From: JAXMEQ01 sp046348225
GTDB lineage: Bacteria; Pseudomonadota; Gammaproteobacteria; Burkholderiales; Burkholderiaceae_C
Direction of reading: 5' to 3'
DNA: 64,000 bases
Assembly: GCA_046348225.1 (NCBI GenBank)
Contig: JAXMEQ010000002.1
Location: 124,001-188,000 of the forward strand
Made by a program: the position numbers and the translations under genes
Shown here: positions 1-8,847 of the stretch, piece by piece
Numbering within the stretch: the first letter of the stretch is position 1
How the letters are laid out: the number at the start of each line of letters is the position of its first letter
Notes under the pieces: generated by a model
What the model was told of the DNA's origin: nothing
Database searches by the model: none
What the model saw: the letters and a program-made list of their open reading frames with translations, nothing else

Positions 1-1
1 C

Positions 2-460
2 CGCGACTTCTTCCAGCGCATGGCCGACACCCTGCCCGAGGCCTGGCTGCTGTTCACCGCCGAGCGCGGCGGCCGCCCGATTGCTACAAGTTTGATAGCG
101 CTTCACGCAAGCGCCGCGAGGGCTACAGGCCAATTTGACTCAAACGCCGGCGAGAAGGTGGCCTATGGCCGCTACTGGGGCGCACTGGAGCGGGTGGACT
201 GCCTGCACTTTGAGGCCTGCTACTACCAGCCGCTGCAGTGGTGCATCACCCAGGGCTATGACCGGTTCGAGGGCGGCGCCCAGGGCGAGCACAAGATGGC
301 GCGCGCGCTGATGCCGGTGCGCACCACCAGCGCCCACTGGCTGGCCCACCCGGCCTTCGCCGATGCGGTGCAGCGCTTCCTGGAACGCGAGGGCGAAGGC
401 ATCGACCACTATGTGGACCACCTCGCGCAGCGCAGCCCGTTCCGGCAAGACAAACCCTGA
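2..460 (+). CDS. FemAB-like/GNAT acyltransferase (DUF482, COG3146), 3' part
   Basis: C-terminal part of a protein of the COG3146/DUF482 (FemAB-like) family, predicted N-acyltransferases of unknown substrate. The frame is open from the window edge, so the gene begins outside. Recognisable family blocks are AYGRYWG, LHFEACYYQ, GGAQGEHKMARALMPV and the closing SPFRQ. Between the strand ending RPIATSLIAL and AYGRYWG there is an extra stretch of about 20 residues (HASAARATGQFDSN region) encoded by a dispersed DNA repeat at 81-143; family members I recall have only a short turn here. The frame is nevertheless intact. The next gene starts 50 bases downstream on the same strand. Family assignment is fairly firm; function is not known. 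Confidence 0.75.
   Translation, partial: RDFFQRMADTLPEAWLLFTAERGGRPIATSLIALHASAARATGQFDSNAGEKVAYGRYWGALERVDCLHFEACYYQPLQWCITQGYDRFEGGAQGEHKMARALMPVRTTSAHWLAHPAFADAVQRFLEREGEGIDHYVDHLAQRSPFRQDKP
81..143 (+). repeat. Dispersed ~60-bp repeat, copy 1, inside coding sequence
   Basis: Starts with TTGCTACAAGTTTGATAGCG, continues CTTCACGCAAG and ends GGGCTACAGGCCAATTTGAC. It matches the copies at 6334, 11141, 34955, 37393, 52919 and 62080. It lies wholly within the acyltransferase reading frame and is translated without a stop. Confidence 0.7.
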
Positions 461-509
461 TGCTGAGCGCGGGGCGCCGGGTTAAGGTGGGCCCACCCGG
501 AGACAACGC

Positions 510-2195
510 ATGAAAACACTGAGCGGGCTGGACGCCACCTTCCTCTACCTTGAAACACCCGAGACGCCCATGCATGTGGGCTCGCTGCACCTGTATGAGC
601 TGCCACGCGGCTTCCGGGGCAGCTTTCGCAACGCGGTGCAGGCGCACATTGCCAAACGCATGCACCTGGCGCCGATCTTTCACCGGCGGCTGGCCTTCAT
701 GCCGCTGGACCTGGGGCACCCGGCCTGGGTCGAGGCCGACGCGGTGGACCTGGACCATCACATCCGCAAGGCCCGTGGTGGCAGGCTCACGGTGCAGCAG
801 GTGCAGGCCGAGGCCGCACGGCTGCATGGCGTGCTGATCGACCGCAGCCGGCCGCTGTGGGAGTTCCACATCTTCGAAAATGTGGCCCCGCCCGACGGCA
901 TGGCCGTGCAGGGCAAGCTGGTGGCGTTCTATTCCAAGGTGCACCACGCGGCACTGGACGGCAAGGGCGGCACGGTGCTGGCCAATGCCATCCTCGACCT
1001 CAGCGCCACCCCGCGCGAGGTGCCGCCACCCGACCCGGCACGGCGCCGCCGCACCGCGGGCGACCTGAAGATCGGCGAAATGATTGGCGCCATCTTCAGC
1101 AATTCGCTCACGCAGTACGCCAAGCTGGCCCGCGCCCTGCCCTCGGCCGCCAGTTCCATCGGCGGCACCATGGCGCGCCAGTCGGTCAAGGGTGGCGGCA
1201 CAGGGCTCACCGGCCTGCGGCCGCGTTCGCCCATTGCGCTGGCGCCGCGCACGATGTTCAACACCGGCATCACGCCCGAGCGGGTGTTCGCCACCGCCAG
1301 CCTGCCGTTTGCGGAATGCAAAGCCATGGCCAAAGCCGTGGGCGGCTCATTCAACGACATCGTGCTGTGGCTGTGTTCCACGGCGCTGCGCAGCTACCTG
1401 GCGCAGCACGGCAGCATCCCGCGCAAACCGCTGATCGCGGCCATGCCAGTTAGCCTGCGCGAGGAGAACAACAAGGAACTGAACAACCAGGCCTCCATGA
1501 GCCTGGTGGACCTGGGCACCCAGTACGCCCACCCCATGAAGCGCATGAACGCCATCATGGCGTCGACGGCCAAGGTGAAGCAGGCGCTGGTCAGCCTCAA
1601 GAGCGTGTTGCCCACCGACTACCCCTCGTTGCTGGCGCCCTGGATCGTGGGCAAGGCGGCCCGCGCCGCGCTCAAGACCTACGGCAGGTCGGGCTTCGCC
1701 GAGCGGCTGCCGATGGTGGCCAACCTCGCCATCAGCAACGTGCCCGGGCCCCAGGTGCCGCTGTACCTGGCCGGCGCGCGCATGCTGACGTTCCACCCAC
1801 TGTCCATCGTGATGCACGGGCTGGCGTTGAACATCACCATCCAGACCTATGCCGGCAGCGTGGACTTCGGCGTGATTGCCGACCGGCAGGCGGTGCCGCA
1901 AGTGCAGGACCTCGCCGACGCCCTGGTGGCCGCGTTTGAAGAAGCCCGAAAGTTGTACGCGCTGGCGCCGCCCTCGGTAGTAACCACTACAGGCCCCGTC
2001 ACCAAGGAGACCCAAACAAGGAGCCGCGCCTCTAAACCGGCGTCTTCCCTCACAGTGAAAAAGCCCAAAGCTGCTACCGTGCACGCAGGCAAGACAACAA
2101 CGGGAAAGAAGCCCCCTCATGCTCATGGCAACGAAGCGCCCCAAACCTCCGCTCGACGACCTCGCGCCACCCAGCCTTGCCCTGCTGGCGCTTGA
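510..2195 (+). CDS. Wax ester synthase/diacylglycerol acyltransferase (WS/DGAT)
   Basis: Predicted O-acyltransferase that joins acyl-CoA to a long-chain alcohol or diacylglycerol, making storage wax esters or triacylglycerol. The N-terminal MKTLSGLDATFLYLETPETPMHVG block and the catalytic HHxxxDG motif (HHAALDG, around residue 145) are typical, as are the later SFNDIVLW and NLAISNVPGP blocks. A GGAG ribosome site lies upstream of ATG 510. After about residue 490 comes a lysine/alanine/threonine-rich tail of about 70 residues that is unlike the enzyme core and overlaps the start of the hydrolase gene by 77 bases; the tail is probably disordered. Neighbouring alpha/beta hydrolase suggests a lipid ester synthesis/turnover pair. 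Confidence 0.9.
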   Translation: MKTLSGLDATFLYLETPETPMHVGSLHLYELPRGFRGSFRNAVQAHIAKRMHLAPIFHRRLAFMPLDLGHPAWVEADAVDLDHHIRKARGGRLTVQQVQAEAARLHGVLIDRSRPLWEFHIFENVAPPDGMAVQGKLVAFYSKVHHAALDGKGGTVLANAILDLSATPREVPPPDPARRRRTAGDLKIGEMIGAIFSNSLTQYAKLARALPSAASSIGGTMARQSVKGGGTGLTGLRPRSPIALAPRTMFNTGITPERVFATASLPFAECKAMAKAVGGSFNDIVLWLCSTALRSYLAQHGSIPRKPLIAAMPVSLREENNKELNNQASMSLVDLGTQYAHPMKRMNAIMASTAKVKQALVSLKSVLPTDYPSLLAPWIVGKAARAALKTYGRSGFAERLPMVANLAISNVPGPQVPLYLAGARMLTFHPLSIVMHGLALNITIQTYAGSVDFGVIADRQAVPQVQDLADALVAAFEEARKLYALAPPSVVTTTGPVTKETQTRSRASKPASSLTVKKPKAATVHAGKTTTGKKPPHAHGNEAPQTSARRPRATQPCPAGA

Positions 2196-2922
2196 GTTTC
2201 GTGCGCCCTGGGAGTTCGGCGCGGTGCTGCCGGCCTGGCCGCTACTGCAGCGTGCCCCGGCCGGCGACGGCCACAGCGTGGTGGTGTTTCCGGGCCTGAG
2301 CGCCAGCGACGCGTCGACCGTGCCGCTGCGCCGCTACCTCGACTCGATTGGCCACGACACCCATGGATGGCAGCAGGGTTTCAATTTCGGTCCCCGCGCC
2401 GGTGTGCTGGACGCCGCACGCCGCCACATCCAGGCGCGCTGCGACGCCACCGGCCGCAAGGTCAGCCTGATCGGCTGGAGTCTGGGCGGTGTCTACGCGC
2501 GCGAACTGGCCAAGGAAATGCCGGAATCGGTGCGCTGCGTCATCACGCTGGGCACACCGTTCGCCGGCCCGCCCAAGTCCACCAACGCCTGGCGCATCTA
2601 CGAGCTGACTAGCGGCCGCAACATCGACCGCGAGGCCGAGCGCTTCCAGCTGCACGAGGCGCCGCCGGTGCCCACCACCAGCGTGTTCTCGCGCAGCGAC
2701 GGCATCGTGGCCTGGCAGGGCAGCGTGCAGCACCCGGCCGATCACAACCCGCACACCGAGAACATTGAAGTGGTGGCCAGCCATATCGGTATCGGCCTGA
2801 ACCCCAGCGCCTGGTGGGCGGTGGCCGACCGGCTGGCCCAGCCCGAAGACCAGTGGCGCCCGTTCGACCGCCAGGGCCTGCGCGGTTTCAAGGGCCTGTT
2901 CTACCCCGATCCGCACCGCTGA
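2119..2922 (+). CDS. Alpha/beta hydrolase (lipase-like)
   Basis: Serine hydrolase of the alpha/beta fold, probably acting on an ester. The nucleophile elbow GWSLGG sits near residue 119 (Ser about 121); a plausible acid is in RSDGIVAW and the histidine in ASHIGIGLNP, giving a Ser-Asp-His triad in the right order. LGTPFAGPPKST after the elbow is typical of lipase/triacylglycerol-lipase-like members. No signal peptide is visible, so it is likely cytoplasmic. Start at ATG 2119 (or 2125, MATKRP) lies inside the tail of the preceding acyltransferase gene, so the two are probably co-transcribed. Substrate is unknown; wax ester or acylglycerol turnover is inference from context. Confidence 0.85.
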   Translation: MLMATKRPKPPLDDLAPPSLALLALEFRAPWEFGAVLPAWPLLQRAPAGDGHSVVVFPGLSASDASTVPLRRYLDSIGHDTHGWQQGFNFGPRAGVLDAARRHIQARCDATGRKVSLIGWSLGGVYARELAKEMPESVRCVITLGTPFAGPPKSTNAWRIYELTSGRNIDREAERFQLHEAPPVPTTSVFSRSDGIVAWQGSVQHPADHNPHTENIEVVASHIGIGLNPSAWWAVADRLAQPEDQWRPFDRQGLRGFKGLFYPDPHR

Positions 2923-2970
2923 CGCTTACTTTCGCGCTATATTGTCTCCAACGTGACGATGGAGACCTGA

Positions 2971-3420
2971 GTGGAGCCTGTTGCTGGTGCCGACACCGAC
3001 CTGTACAGCCTGCTGTACTGCAGCCACGCGACCCCGGAGATGACAGACGACGAGCTGCCGCGCATCGTCGGCAGCGCCTGGCGCCACAACCCGGCCCAGG
3101 GCATCACCGGCCTGCTGGTGTTTGGCGGCGGCATGTTCCTGCAGTGGCTCGAGGGGCCGCGCAGCAACGTGCGGGCGCTGATGCAGCGGCTGCAACACGA
3201 CCGGCGGCATGACTGCGTGATGGAACTGCACGCCTTCACCGGCGTGACGCACCGGCTCTACCCGTCCTGGAGCATGCAGCTGGTCAGCCCCATGGATATC
3301 CTCGCGGTGCTGGATCAGGAACGCCGCAAGTCACCCCACCCGCGCCACGCGCAGGCCATCACCATGCTGATGGACCTGCTGCAGACCGAAGAAGGCCCGC
3401 TCGCGCCGCTGCGACGCTAG
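2971..3420 (+). CDS. BLUF-domain blue-light sensor
   Basis: Short BLUF protein of 149 residues that binds FAD and senses blue light. Conserved chromophore residues are present: Tyr in LLYCSHAT, Asn in RHNPAQGITG and Gln in MFLQWLEG. No output domain is fused, only a C-terminal helical tail. The start is GTG 2971, preceded by GGAG at 2961 in the right place; TATATT at about 2937 may be a -10 element. It is followed by ppa on the opposite strand. A second, separate BLUF gene lies at 13524. Confidence 0.9.
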   Translation: MEPVAGADTDLYSLLYCSHATPEMTDDELPRIVGSAWRHNPAQGITGLLVFGGGMFLQWLEGPRSNVRALMQRLQHDRRHDCVMELHAFTGVTHRLYPSWSMQLVSPMDILAVLDQERRKSPHPRHAQAITMLMDLLQTEEGPLAPLRR

Positions 3421-3426
3421 GGCCGT

Positions 3427-3966
3427 TCAGGCCGGGTGGGCCTTGTTGTAGTTGGCAATGCCGTCCAGGATTTCCTGCTTGGCGGCTTCCGGGCCTTCCC
3501 AGCCCAGGATCTTGACCCATTTGCCGGGTTCCAGGTCCTTGTAGTGCTCGAAGAAATGGGCAATGGTCTTCAGGCGCAACGGGTTCAGGTCTTCGGGCTT
3601 CTGCCACTGGGTGTAGATCGACAGGATCTTGTCGGTCGGCACGGCCAGCACCTTGCCGTCTTCACCGGCCTCGTCCTGCATCTTCAGGATGCCGATGGGG
3701 CGGCAGGTCACCACCACGCCGGGGATCAGCGGCACGGGGGTGATCACCAGCACGTCCACCGGGTCGCCGTCGCCGCTGATGGTCTTGGGCACATAGCCAT
3801 AGTTGGTGGGGTAGTGCATGGACGTGCTCATGAAGCGGTCCACAAAAATCGCACCGGACTCCTTGTCCACCTCGTACTTCACGGGGTCGGCGTTCATCGG
3901 GATTTCAATGATCACGTTGAACGCGTCAGGAACATTCTTGCCGGGGGAAACTTTGTCGAGGGCCAT
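3427..3966 (-). CDS. ppa: Soluble inorganic pyrophosphatase
   Basis: Family I cytoplasmic pyrophosphatase hydrolysing PPi to phosphate. The signature GDGDPVDVLV and the DRFMSTSMHYPTNYGYVP block with metal-binding acidic residues are present; 179 residues is the usual bacterial length. The start is placed at the ATG giving MALDKVSPGK; upstream in-frame sequence is not family-like. It is transcribed away from hppA, with about 230 bases between the two starts, so the cell has both an energy-wasting and an energy-conserving pyrophosphatase side by side. Confidence 0.95.
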   Translation of the reverse strand: MALDKVSPGKNVPDAFNVIIEIPMNADPVKYEVDKESGAIFVDRFMSTSMHYPTNYGYVPKTISGDGDPVDVLVITPVPLIPGVVVTCRPIGILKMQDEAGEDGKVLAVPTDKILSIYTQWQKPEDLNPLRLKTIAHFFEHYKDLEPGKWVKILGWEGPEAAKQEILDGIANYNKAHPA

Positions 3967-4196
3967 GGTTTTCTTCTGTGGGGATACGAGGGTTTGAGGA
4001 AGATCAGGATTAACCCTGATTTTACTTTCGCGAGCCTTGCTTTCGGGGGCACCGTCCCGGAATCGCCCTGGTTTGCGCTTATATTCCGCCCGTTGGCCAA
4101 TCGTCTCCGCCAGTTGGGAGCGACGAGGAAGCAACGCAGCGGGGGTACCGCTCGCGTGGCACCCCCTCCAAGCGAAACAACGTAGGAGATTCAAAA

Positions 4197-6287
4197 ATGA
4201 CAGGCAACTCAGCGCTGATTCTGGCGCTCGTCTGCGGGCTCATTGCCGTGGCATACGGCATCTGGGCCCGTGGCTGGATCCTTTCCCAGGACGCCGGCAA
4301 CCCCCGCATGCAGGAAATCGCAGCCGCCATCCAGGCGGGTGCAGCGGCCTACCTGGCCCGGCAGTACAAGACCATCGCCATCGTCGGCGTGGTGCTGGCC
4401 GTGCTGATCGGGCTGTTCCTTGACGTCAAGACATCCATTGGCTTCGTGATCGGCGCGGTGCTCTCCGGCGCCTGCGGCTTCATCGGCATGAACGTCTCGG
4501 TGCGCGCCAACGTGCGCACCGCGCAGGCCGCCACCAAAGGCATCGGCCCGGCGCTGGATGTGGCCTTCCGCGGCGGCGCCATCACCGGCATGCTGGTGGT
4601 GGGCCTGGGCCTGCTGGGCGTGGCTGGTTTCTACTGGTACCTCACCGCGGGCGGCATTCCGGCCGACGGCAAGGCCTTTGCCACGCTGCTGAACCCGCTG
4701 ATCGGCTTTGCCTTCGGCTCGTCGCTGATCTCCATCTTCGCCCGGCTGGGCGGCGGCATCTTCACCAAGGGCGCTGACGTCGGCGCCGACCTGGTGGGCA
4801 AGGTGGAAGCCGGCATCCCCGAGGACGACCCCCGCAACCCGGCCGTGATTGCCGACAACGTGGGTGACAACGTGGGCGACTGCGCCGGCATGGCGGCCGA
4901 CCTGTTCGAGACCTACGCCGTGACGCTGATCGCCACCATGGTGCTGGGCGCCCTGCTGGTGGCTGCCGCCCCGATCAACGCGGTGCTGTACCCGCTGGCG
5001 CTGGGCGGCGTGTCCATCGTGGCGTCGATCATCGGCTGCTTCTTCGTCAAGGCCTCGCCGGGCATGAAGAACGTCATGCCGGCCCTGTACAAGGGCCTGG
5101 CGATCGCCGGCGTGCTGAGCCTGATCGCGTTCTTCTTCGTCACCAAGCAGCTGATTCCGGACAATGCCCTGGGCGGCAGCGGCGGCGCGCAGATGAAGCT
5201 GTTCGGCGCCTGCGTGGTCGGCCTGGCCCTGACCGGCCTGCTGGTGTGGATCACCGAGTTCTACACCGGCACGCAGTATTCGCCGGTGCGCCACATCGCG
5301 CAGGCGTCCACCACCGGTCACGGCACCAACATCATTGCCGGCCTGGGCGTGTCCATGCGCTCCACGGCCTGGCCGGTGGTGTTTGTGTGTATCGCCATCC
5401 TGGTGGCCTACAACCTGGCCGGCCTGTACGGCATTGCGATTGCCGCCACCTCCATGCTGAGCATGGCGGGCATCGTCGTTGCGCTGGACGCCTATGGCCC
5501 CATCACGGACAACGCCGGTGGCATTGCCGAAATGGCCGAGCTGCCCGCCTCCGTGCGCGACATCACCGACCCGCTGGACGCCGTGGGCAACACCACCAAG
5601 GCGGTGACCAAGGGCTACGCCATCGGCTCGGCCGGCCTGGCCGCGCTGGTGCTGTTTGCCGACTACACCCACAAGCTGGAAACCTATGGCAAGGCCATCA
5701 CCTTTGACCTGAGCGACCCGATGGTGATCGTCGGCCTGTTCATTGGCGGGCTGATTCCCTACCTGTTCGGTGCGATGGCCATGGAGGCCGTGGGCCGCGC
5801 CGCCGGCGCCGTGGTGGTGGAAGTGCGCCGCCAGTTCCGCGACATCAAGGGCATCATGGAAGGCACGGCCAAGCCGGAATACGGCAAGGCCGTGGACATG
5901 CTGACCACCGCCGCCATCAAGGAAATGATCGTGCCGTCGCTGCTGCCCGTGGTGGTGCCGATCGTGGTCGGCCTGGCGCTGGGTCCCAAGGCACTGGGCG
6001 GCCTGCTGATGGGCACCATCATCACCGGCCTGTTCGTCGCCATCTCCATGTGCACCGGCGGCGGCGCCTGGGACAACGCCAAGAAGCTGATCGAGGACGA
6101 CTTTGTCGACAAGGACGGCGTGACCCACAAGAAGGGCGGCGAAACCCACAAGGCCGCCGTGACCGGTGACACCGTGGGCGACCCCTACAAGGACACCGCC
6201 GGCCCGGCCATCAACCCGCTGATCAAGATCATCAACATCGTGGCGCTGCTGATCGTGCCGCTGGTGGTGAAGTTCCACGCTGGCTGA
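4197..6287 (+). CDS. hppA: H+-translocating membrane pyrophosphatase, K+-independent type
   Basis: Integral membrane pyrophosphatase of 696 residues with about 16 membrane segments that couples PPi hydrolysis to proton export. The substrate-binding region with GADVGADLVGKVE and DNVGDNVGDCAGMAADL is intact, and the C-terminal DTVGDPYKDTAGPAINPLIK block is present. The K+-dependence position reads GNTTKA: lysine here marks K+-independent enzymes, alanine K+-dependent ones (published family knowledge). AGGAG precedes ATG 4197. Divergent from the soluble enzyme gene ppa. Followed directly by a clear terminator hairpin. Confidence 0.95.
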   Translation: MTGNSALILALVCGLIAVAYGIWARGWILSQDAGNPRMQEIAAAIQAGAAAYLARQYKTIAIVGVVLAVLIGLFLDVKTSIGFVIGAVLSGACGFIGMNVSVRANVRTAQAATKGIGPALDVAFRGGAITGMLVVGLGLLGVAGFYWYLTAGGIPADGKAFATLLNPLIGFAFGSSLISIFARLGGGIFTKGADVGADLVGKVEAGIPEDDPRNPAVIADNVGDNVGDCAGMAADLFETYAVTLIATMVLGALLVAAAPINAVLYPLALGGVSIVASIIGCFFVKASPGMKNVMPALYKGLAIAGVLSLIAFFFVTKQLIPDNALGGSGGAQMKLFGACVVGLALTGLLVWITEFYTGTQYSPVRHIAQASTTGHGTNIIAGLGVSMRSTAWPVVFVCIAILVAYNLAGLYGIAIAATSMLSMAGIVVALDAYGPITDNAGGIAEMAELPASVRDITDPLDAVGNTTKAVTKGYAIGSAGLAALVLFADYTHKLETYGKAITFDLSDPMVIVGLFIGGLIPYLFGAMAMEAVGRAAGAVVVEVRRQFRDIKGIMEGTAKPEYGKAVDMLTTAAIKEMIVPSLLPVVVPIVVGLALGPKALGGLLMGTIITGLFVAISMCTGGGAWDNAKKLIEDDFVDKDGVTHKKGGETHKAAVTGDTVGDPYKDTAGPAINPLIKIINIVALLIVPLVVKFHAG

Positions 6288-6307
6288 TCCCGCCCTGCCC
6301 CCAAACA

Positions 6308-6332
6308 AAAGGCCCGCACTGCGGGCCTTTTT
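6308..6332 (+). terminator. Rho-independent terminator after hppA
   Basis: Seven-base-pair stem GGCCCGC-ACT-GCGGGCC followed by a T run, 20 bases after the hppA stop. The A run on the 5' side would allow it to act also for the convergent synthetase gene. Confidence 0.85.
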
Positions 6333-6333
6333 C

Positions 6334-6392
6334 GTTGCTATTATTTTTGTAGCGGCTCACGCAGCCCCCATGCGGGCTGCGGCCACTTTTCG
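6334..6392 (+). repeat. Dispersed ~60-bp repeat, copy 2
   Basis: GTTGCTATTATTTTTGTAGC followed by GGCTCACGCAG and TGCGGGCTGCGGCCA. It sits in the short space between the hppA terminator and the end of the acyl-CoA synthetase gene. Confidence 0.75.
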
Positions 6393-6398
6393 CTCAGA

Positions 6399-8078
6399 TC
6401 AGGCCCAGACCACCGGGCCCTTGGCGCTGTACCACTTCTCGACCTGCTCGCCCACCACGGCTTCGATCTTGTTGCGCTTGATCTTCATGGTGGGGGTGAG
6501 GCAGCCGTTTTCGATGGACCAGGGCTCGCGCGCCACCACGATCATGCGCAGCTGCTCGTAGTCGGACACGCTGGCGTTGACGCGCTTGAGCACGGCGGCC
6601 AGTTCGGCCTCGAACTCGGCGCGGAAGGCCGGGTCGGCCAGCTTGGGACGCACCGCTTCGGCCGGTACCACCATGGCATAGGCCGACTGCTGGCCCACGC
6701 CCGAGACCAGCGACAGTTCCACCAGCGGGCATTCGTTGATCATGTTCTCGATCGGTGCGGGCGCCACGTACTTGCCCTTGCCGGTCTTGAACAGTTCCTT
6801 CTTGCGGCCGGTCAGCTTGAGCTGGCCGCCGGCGCCGATCTCGCCCAGGTCACCGGTGCGGAAGAAGCCGTCGGGCGTGAAGGCCTCGGCCGTCAGCTCG
6901 GGCTGCTTGTAGTAGCCCACCATGGTGCCGGGCGACTTGATCAGCACCTCGCCGTCTTCGCCCAGCTTGCGCTCCACGCCCGGGAAGGTGATGCCCACAT
7001 GGCCCGGTGCGTTCAGCGTCTTGGTGGTGGTGTGCGAATAGGCGAAGTCTTCGGTCATGCCGTAGCCCTCGACCAGGTGCAGGCCCAGGCGCCGGTACCA
7101 GGCGATCAGCGCGGGCGGAATCGGGGCCGAGCCGCTGCCAGCCATCACCACCTCGTTCAGGCCCAGCTTGGTCAACACCTTTTTGGCAACGATCTTGCCC
7201 AGGATGGGAATGGACAGCAGCGTGTCCAGCTTCTTCTGCGGCATGTTGGCAAACACGCCCTGCTGGAACTTGAGCCACAGGCGCGGCACTGAAATGAACA
7301 CCGTCGGGCGGGCCCGCTGCAGGTCCTGCAGGAAGGTGTCCAGGCTTTCGGCAAAAAAGATGTGGCCGCGGCCCATGACGAAGCCCGCGCATTCCACCCA
7401 GGCCCGCTCGAAGATATGGGCCAGCGGCAGGTACGACAGCACGCGGTAGGTAAAGCCGGCGCCCAGTTCCTTCTCTTCATAGGCCACGATGCCTTCGCTG
7501 GCACGGGTGGCACGCTCGAAGCTGTGGATCACGCCCTTGGGCGTGCCGGTGGAGCCCGAGGTGTACATCAGCAGCGCCATGTCTTCCGGCGCACGGGCCG
7601 GCTTGCCGGCGATGGGCTCGGTTTTGGCCGTGATGCTGTCCCAGGTTTCGTAGCTGTTCTTGGGCGACAGCGGCAGCGCGATGCAGGGCAGCCCGGCCGG
7701 GATGCCGCCGACCTGCTGGTCGAAGCTGTCGAGCTTGCCCACAAACAGCAGGCTGGCACCGCTGTGCTCCAGCACGTACTTCACGGTCTCGGCCGACTCG
7801 GTGGGGAAAATCGCCACCGTGGTGCCGCCCGACATCCAGATGGCCAGTTCGGCCATCATGAAATGCGCGGTGTTCTTGGACAGGATAGCGATGCGCGCGC
7901 CCGGCTCGAAGCCGCGGCCCTTCAGGTGGGTGGCCATGCGGCGGGCCTGGTCCATCATCTGGCGCCAGGTGTAGTCCACCACCTTGCCGCCGCCCACAGG
8001 CTGCGTCAGGAAGACCTGGTCGGCACGCGCGGTTTCGTGCTCGTAGATGTAGTCAAGAATCAGTTTCTGGCTCGGCAT
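6399..8078 (-). CDS. AMP-binding long-chain acyl-CoA synthetase
   Basis: Adenylate-forming enzyme of 559 residues that activates a carboxylic acid, probably a long-chain fatty acid, to its CoA thioester. ATP-binding motif YTSGSTGTPKG is near residue 171; GYGMTE and the hinge region FFRTGDLGE / LTGRKKELFKTGKGKYVAP follow in order, the last being typical of FadD15/long-chain types. The C-terminal catalytic lysine region reads KIKRNKIE. No membrane segment. It follows a TetR regulator gene on the same strand (about 150 bases apart). Exact substrate cannot be told from sequence. Confidence 0.88.
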   Translation of the reverse strand: MPSQKLILDYIYEHETARADQVFLTQPVGGGKVVDYTWRQMMDQARRMATHLKGRGFEPGARIAILSKNTAHFMMAELAIWMSGGTTVAIFPTESAETVKYVLEHSGASLLFVGKLDSFDQQVGGIPAGLPCIALPLSPKNSYETWDSITAKTEPIAGKPARAPEDMALLMYTSGSTGTPKGVIHSFERATRASEGIVAYEEKELGAGFTYRVLSYLPLAHIFERAWVECAGFVMGRGHIFFAESLDTFLQDLQRARPTVFISVPRLWLKFQQGVFANMPQKKLDTLLSIPILGKIVAKKVLTKLGLNEVVMAGSGSAPIPPALIAWYRRLGLHLVEGYGMTEDFAYSHTTTKTLNAPGHVGITFPGVERKLGEDGEVLIKSPGTMVGYYKQPELTAEAFTPDGFFRTGDLGEIGAGGQLKLTGRKKELFKTGKGKYVAPAPIENMINECPLVELSLVSGVGQQSAYAMVVPAEAVRPKLADPAFRAEFEAELAAVLKRVNASVSDYEQLRMIVVAREPWSIENGCLTPTMKIKRNKIEAVVGEQVEKWYSAKGPVVWA

Positions 8079-8226
8079 GGGGGTGGTTTCCTTGGGGTTG
8101 AGCTGGGTTGCGTGGACTCGGCGCCACGTTCAGCCCCGCAGGCTAGGGCTTGTGTCAAGCCGCGACAACCGGGGAAACGCCCATTGGTTTTTGAGGCGCG
8201 TCCCTAGAAACGACGCGCGCCGGTGG

Positions 8227-8808
8227 CTAGCGAACCGCCCCCGTCACCGCCCGCACCAGTGCGCTGGCGGGCCCGGCCAGCGCCTGCAGGCTGTCGAGCC
8301 GGTCGTCTTCAATGGCCTGCAGCACCAGCTCGTGCACGCCGCCGACCACGGCCATGGCCATGGCGGGGCTGATCCGCTCCCGCCCGTCGGCGTTGATCAC
8401 GGCCTGCATGAAGCCGGCAATTTCGGCATTCATGCGCCGGCGCACCGCCAGGCCCGGCGCGCCAATGCCCAGGATCTCGATGAACAGCGTGCGCAGCAAC
8501 GTCGGGTTGAGCGCCAGGCAGCCAAGGTACGCCGCCATCGCCTGCTCGACCTGGGTCTGCCAGCTGCGCGCCGGGTCGATGGCATGGCGCAGCACCTTCA
8601 GGGCGTTGTGGCTGGCCGCCTCGTACAGCGCCATCAGGCAGTCGGCCTTGGTGCCGAAATGCTCATAGAAGGTACGGCGCGACACGGCCGCTTCGCGCAC
8701 GATGTCGGCAATGGTGGTGTCCGCGTAGCCTTTGGCGGCCACCGCGCGGGCCATGCCTTCCAGCAGCCGGTGGCGGTGTTCGGTGGCAGGAGCGTCCAGG
8801 TCGGGCAT
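8227..8808 (-). CDS. TetR-family transcriptional regulator
   Basis: One-component repressor: N-terminal helix-turn-helix (residues about 10-55, with TTIADIVREAAVSRRTFYEHF and GTKADCL) and a helical ligand-binding domain. ATG 8808 (MPDLDAPA) is chosen because it gives the usual short lead into the HTH; an upstream in-frame ATG at 8865 would overlap a palindrome. Divergent from the PF10118 gene at 8927, with two GGTAC...GTACC palindromes between them, so it probably controls that gene and itself, possibly in response to an acyl ligand given the synthetase neighbour. Confidence 0.88.
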   Translation of the reverse strand: MPDLDAPATEHRHRLLEGMARAVAAKGYADTTIADIVREAAVSRRTFYEHFGTKADCLMALYEAASHNALKVLRHAIDPARSWQTQVEQAMAAYLGCLALNPTLLRTLFIEILGIGAPGLAVRRRMNAEIAGFMQAVINADGRERISPAMAMAVVGGVHELVLQAIEDDRLDSLQALAGPASALVRAVTGAVR

Positions 8809-8847
8809 GCGGGCGATTGTGCGGGGTTTTGCGGAGGCAGCCCCGAT

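Noticed and set aside
4209..6308. Very long open frame on the minus strand opposite hppA
   Set aside because: Full of His/Gln/Gly runs with no family resemblance; a by-product of codon bias in a high-G+C gene. The same applies to long antisense frames opposite addB-like (38186-40312), ppk1 (57202-59238) and the MATE/glycosyltransferase genes.
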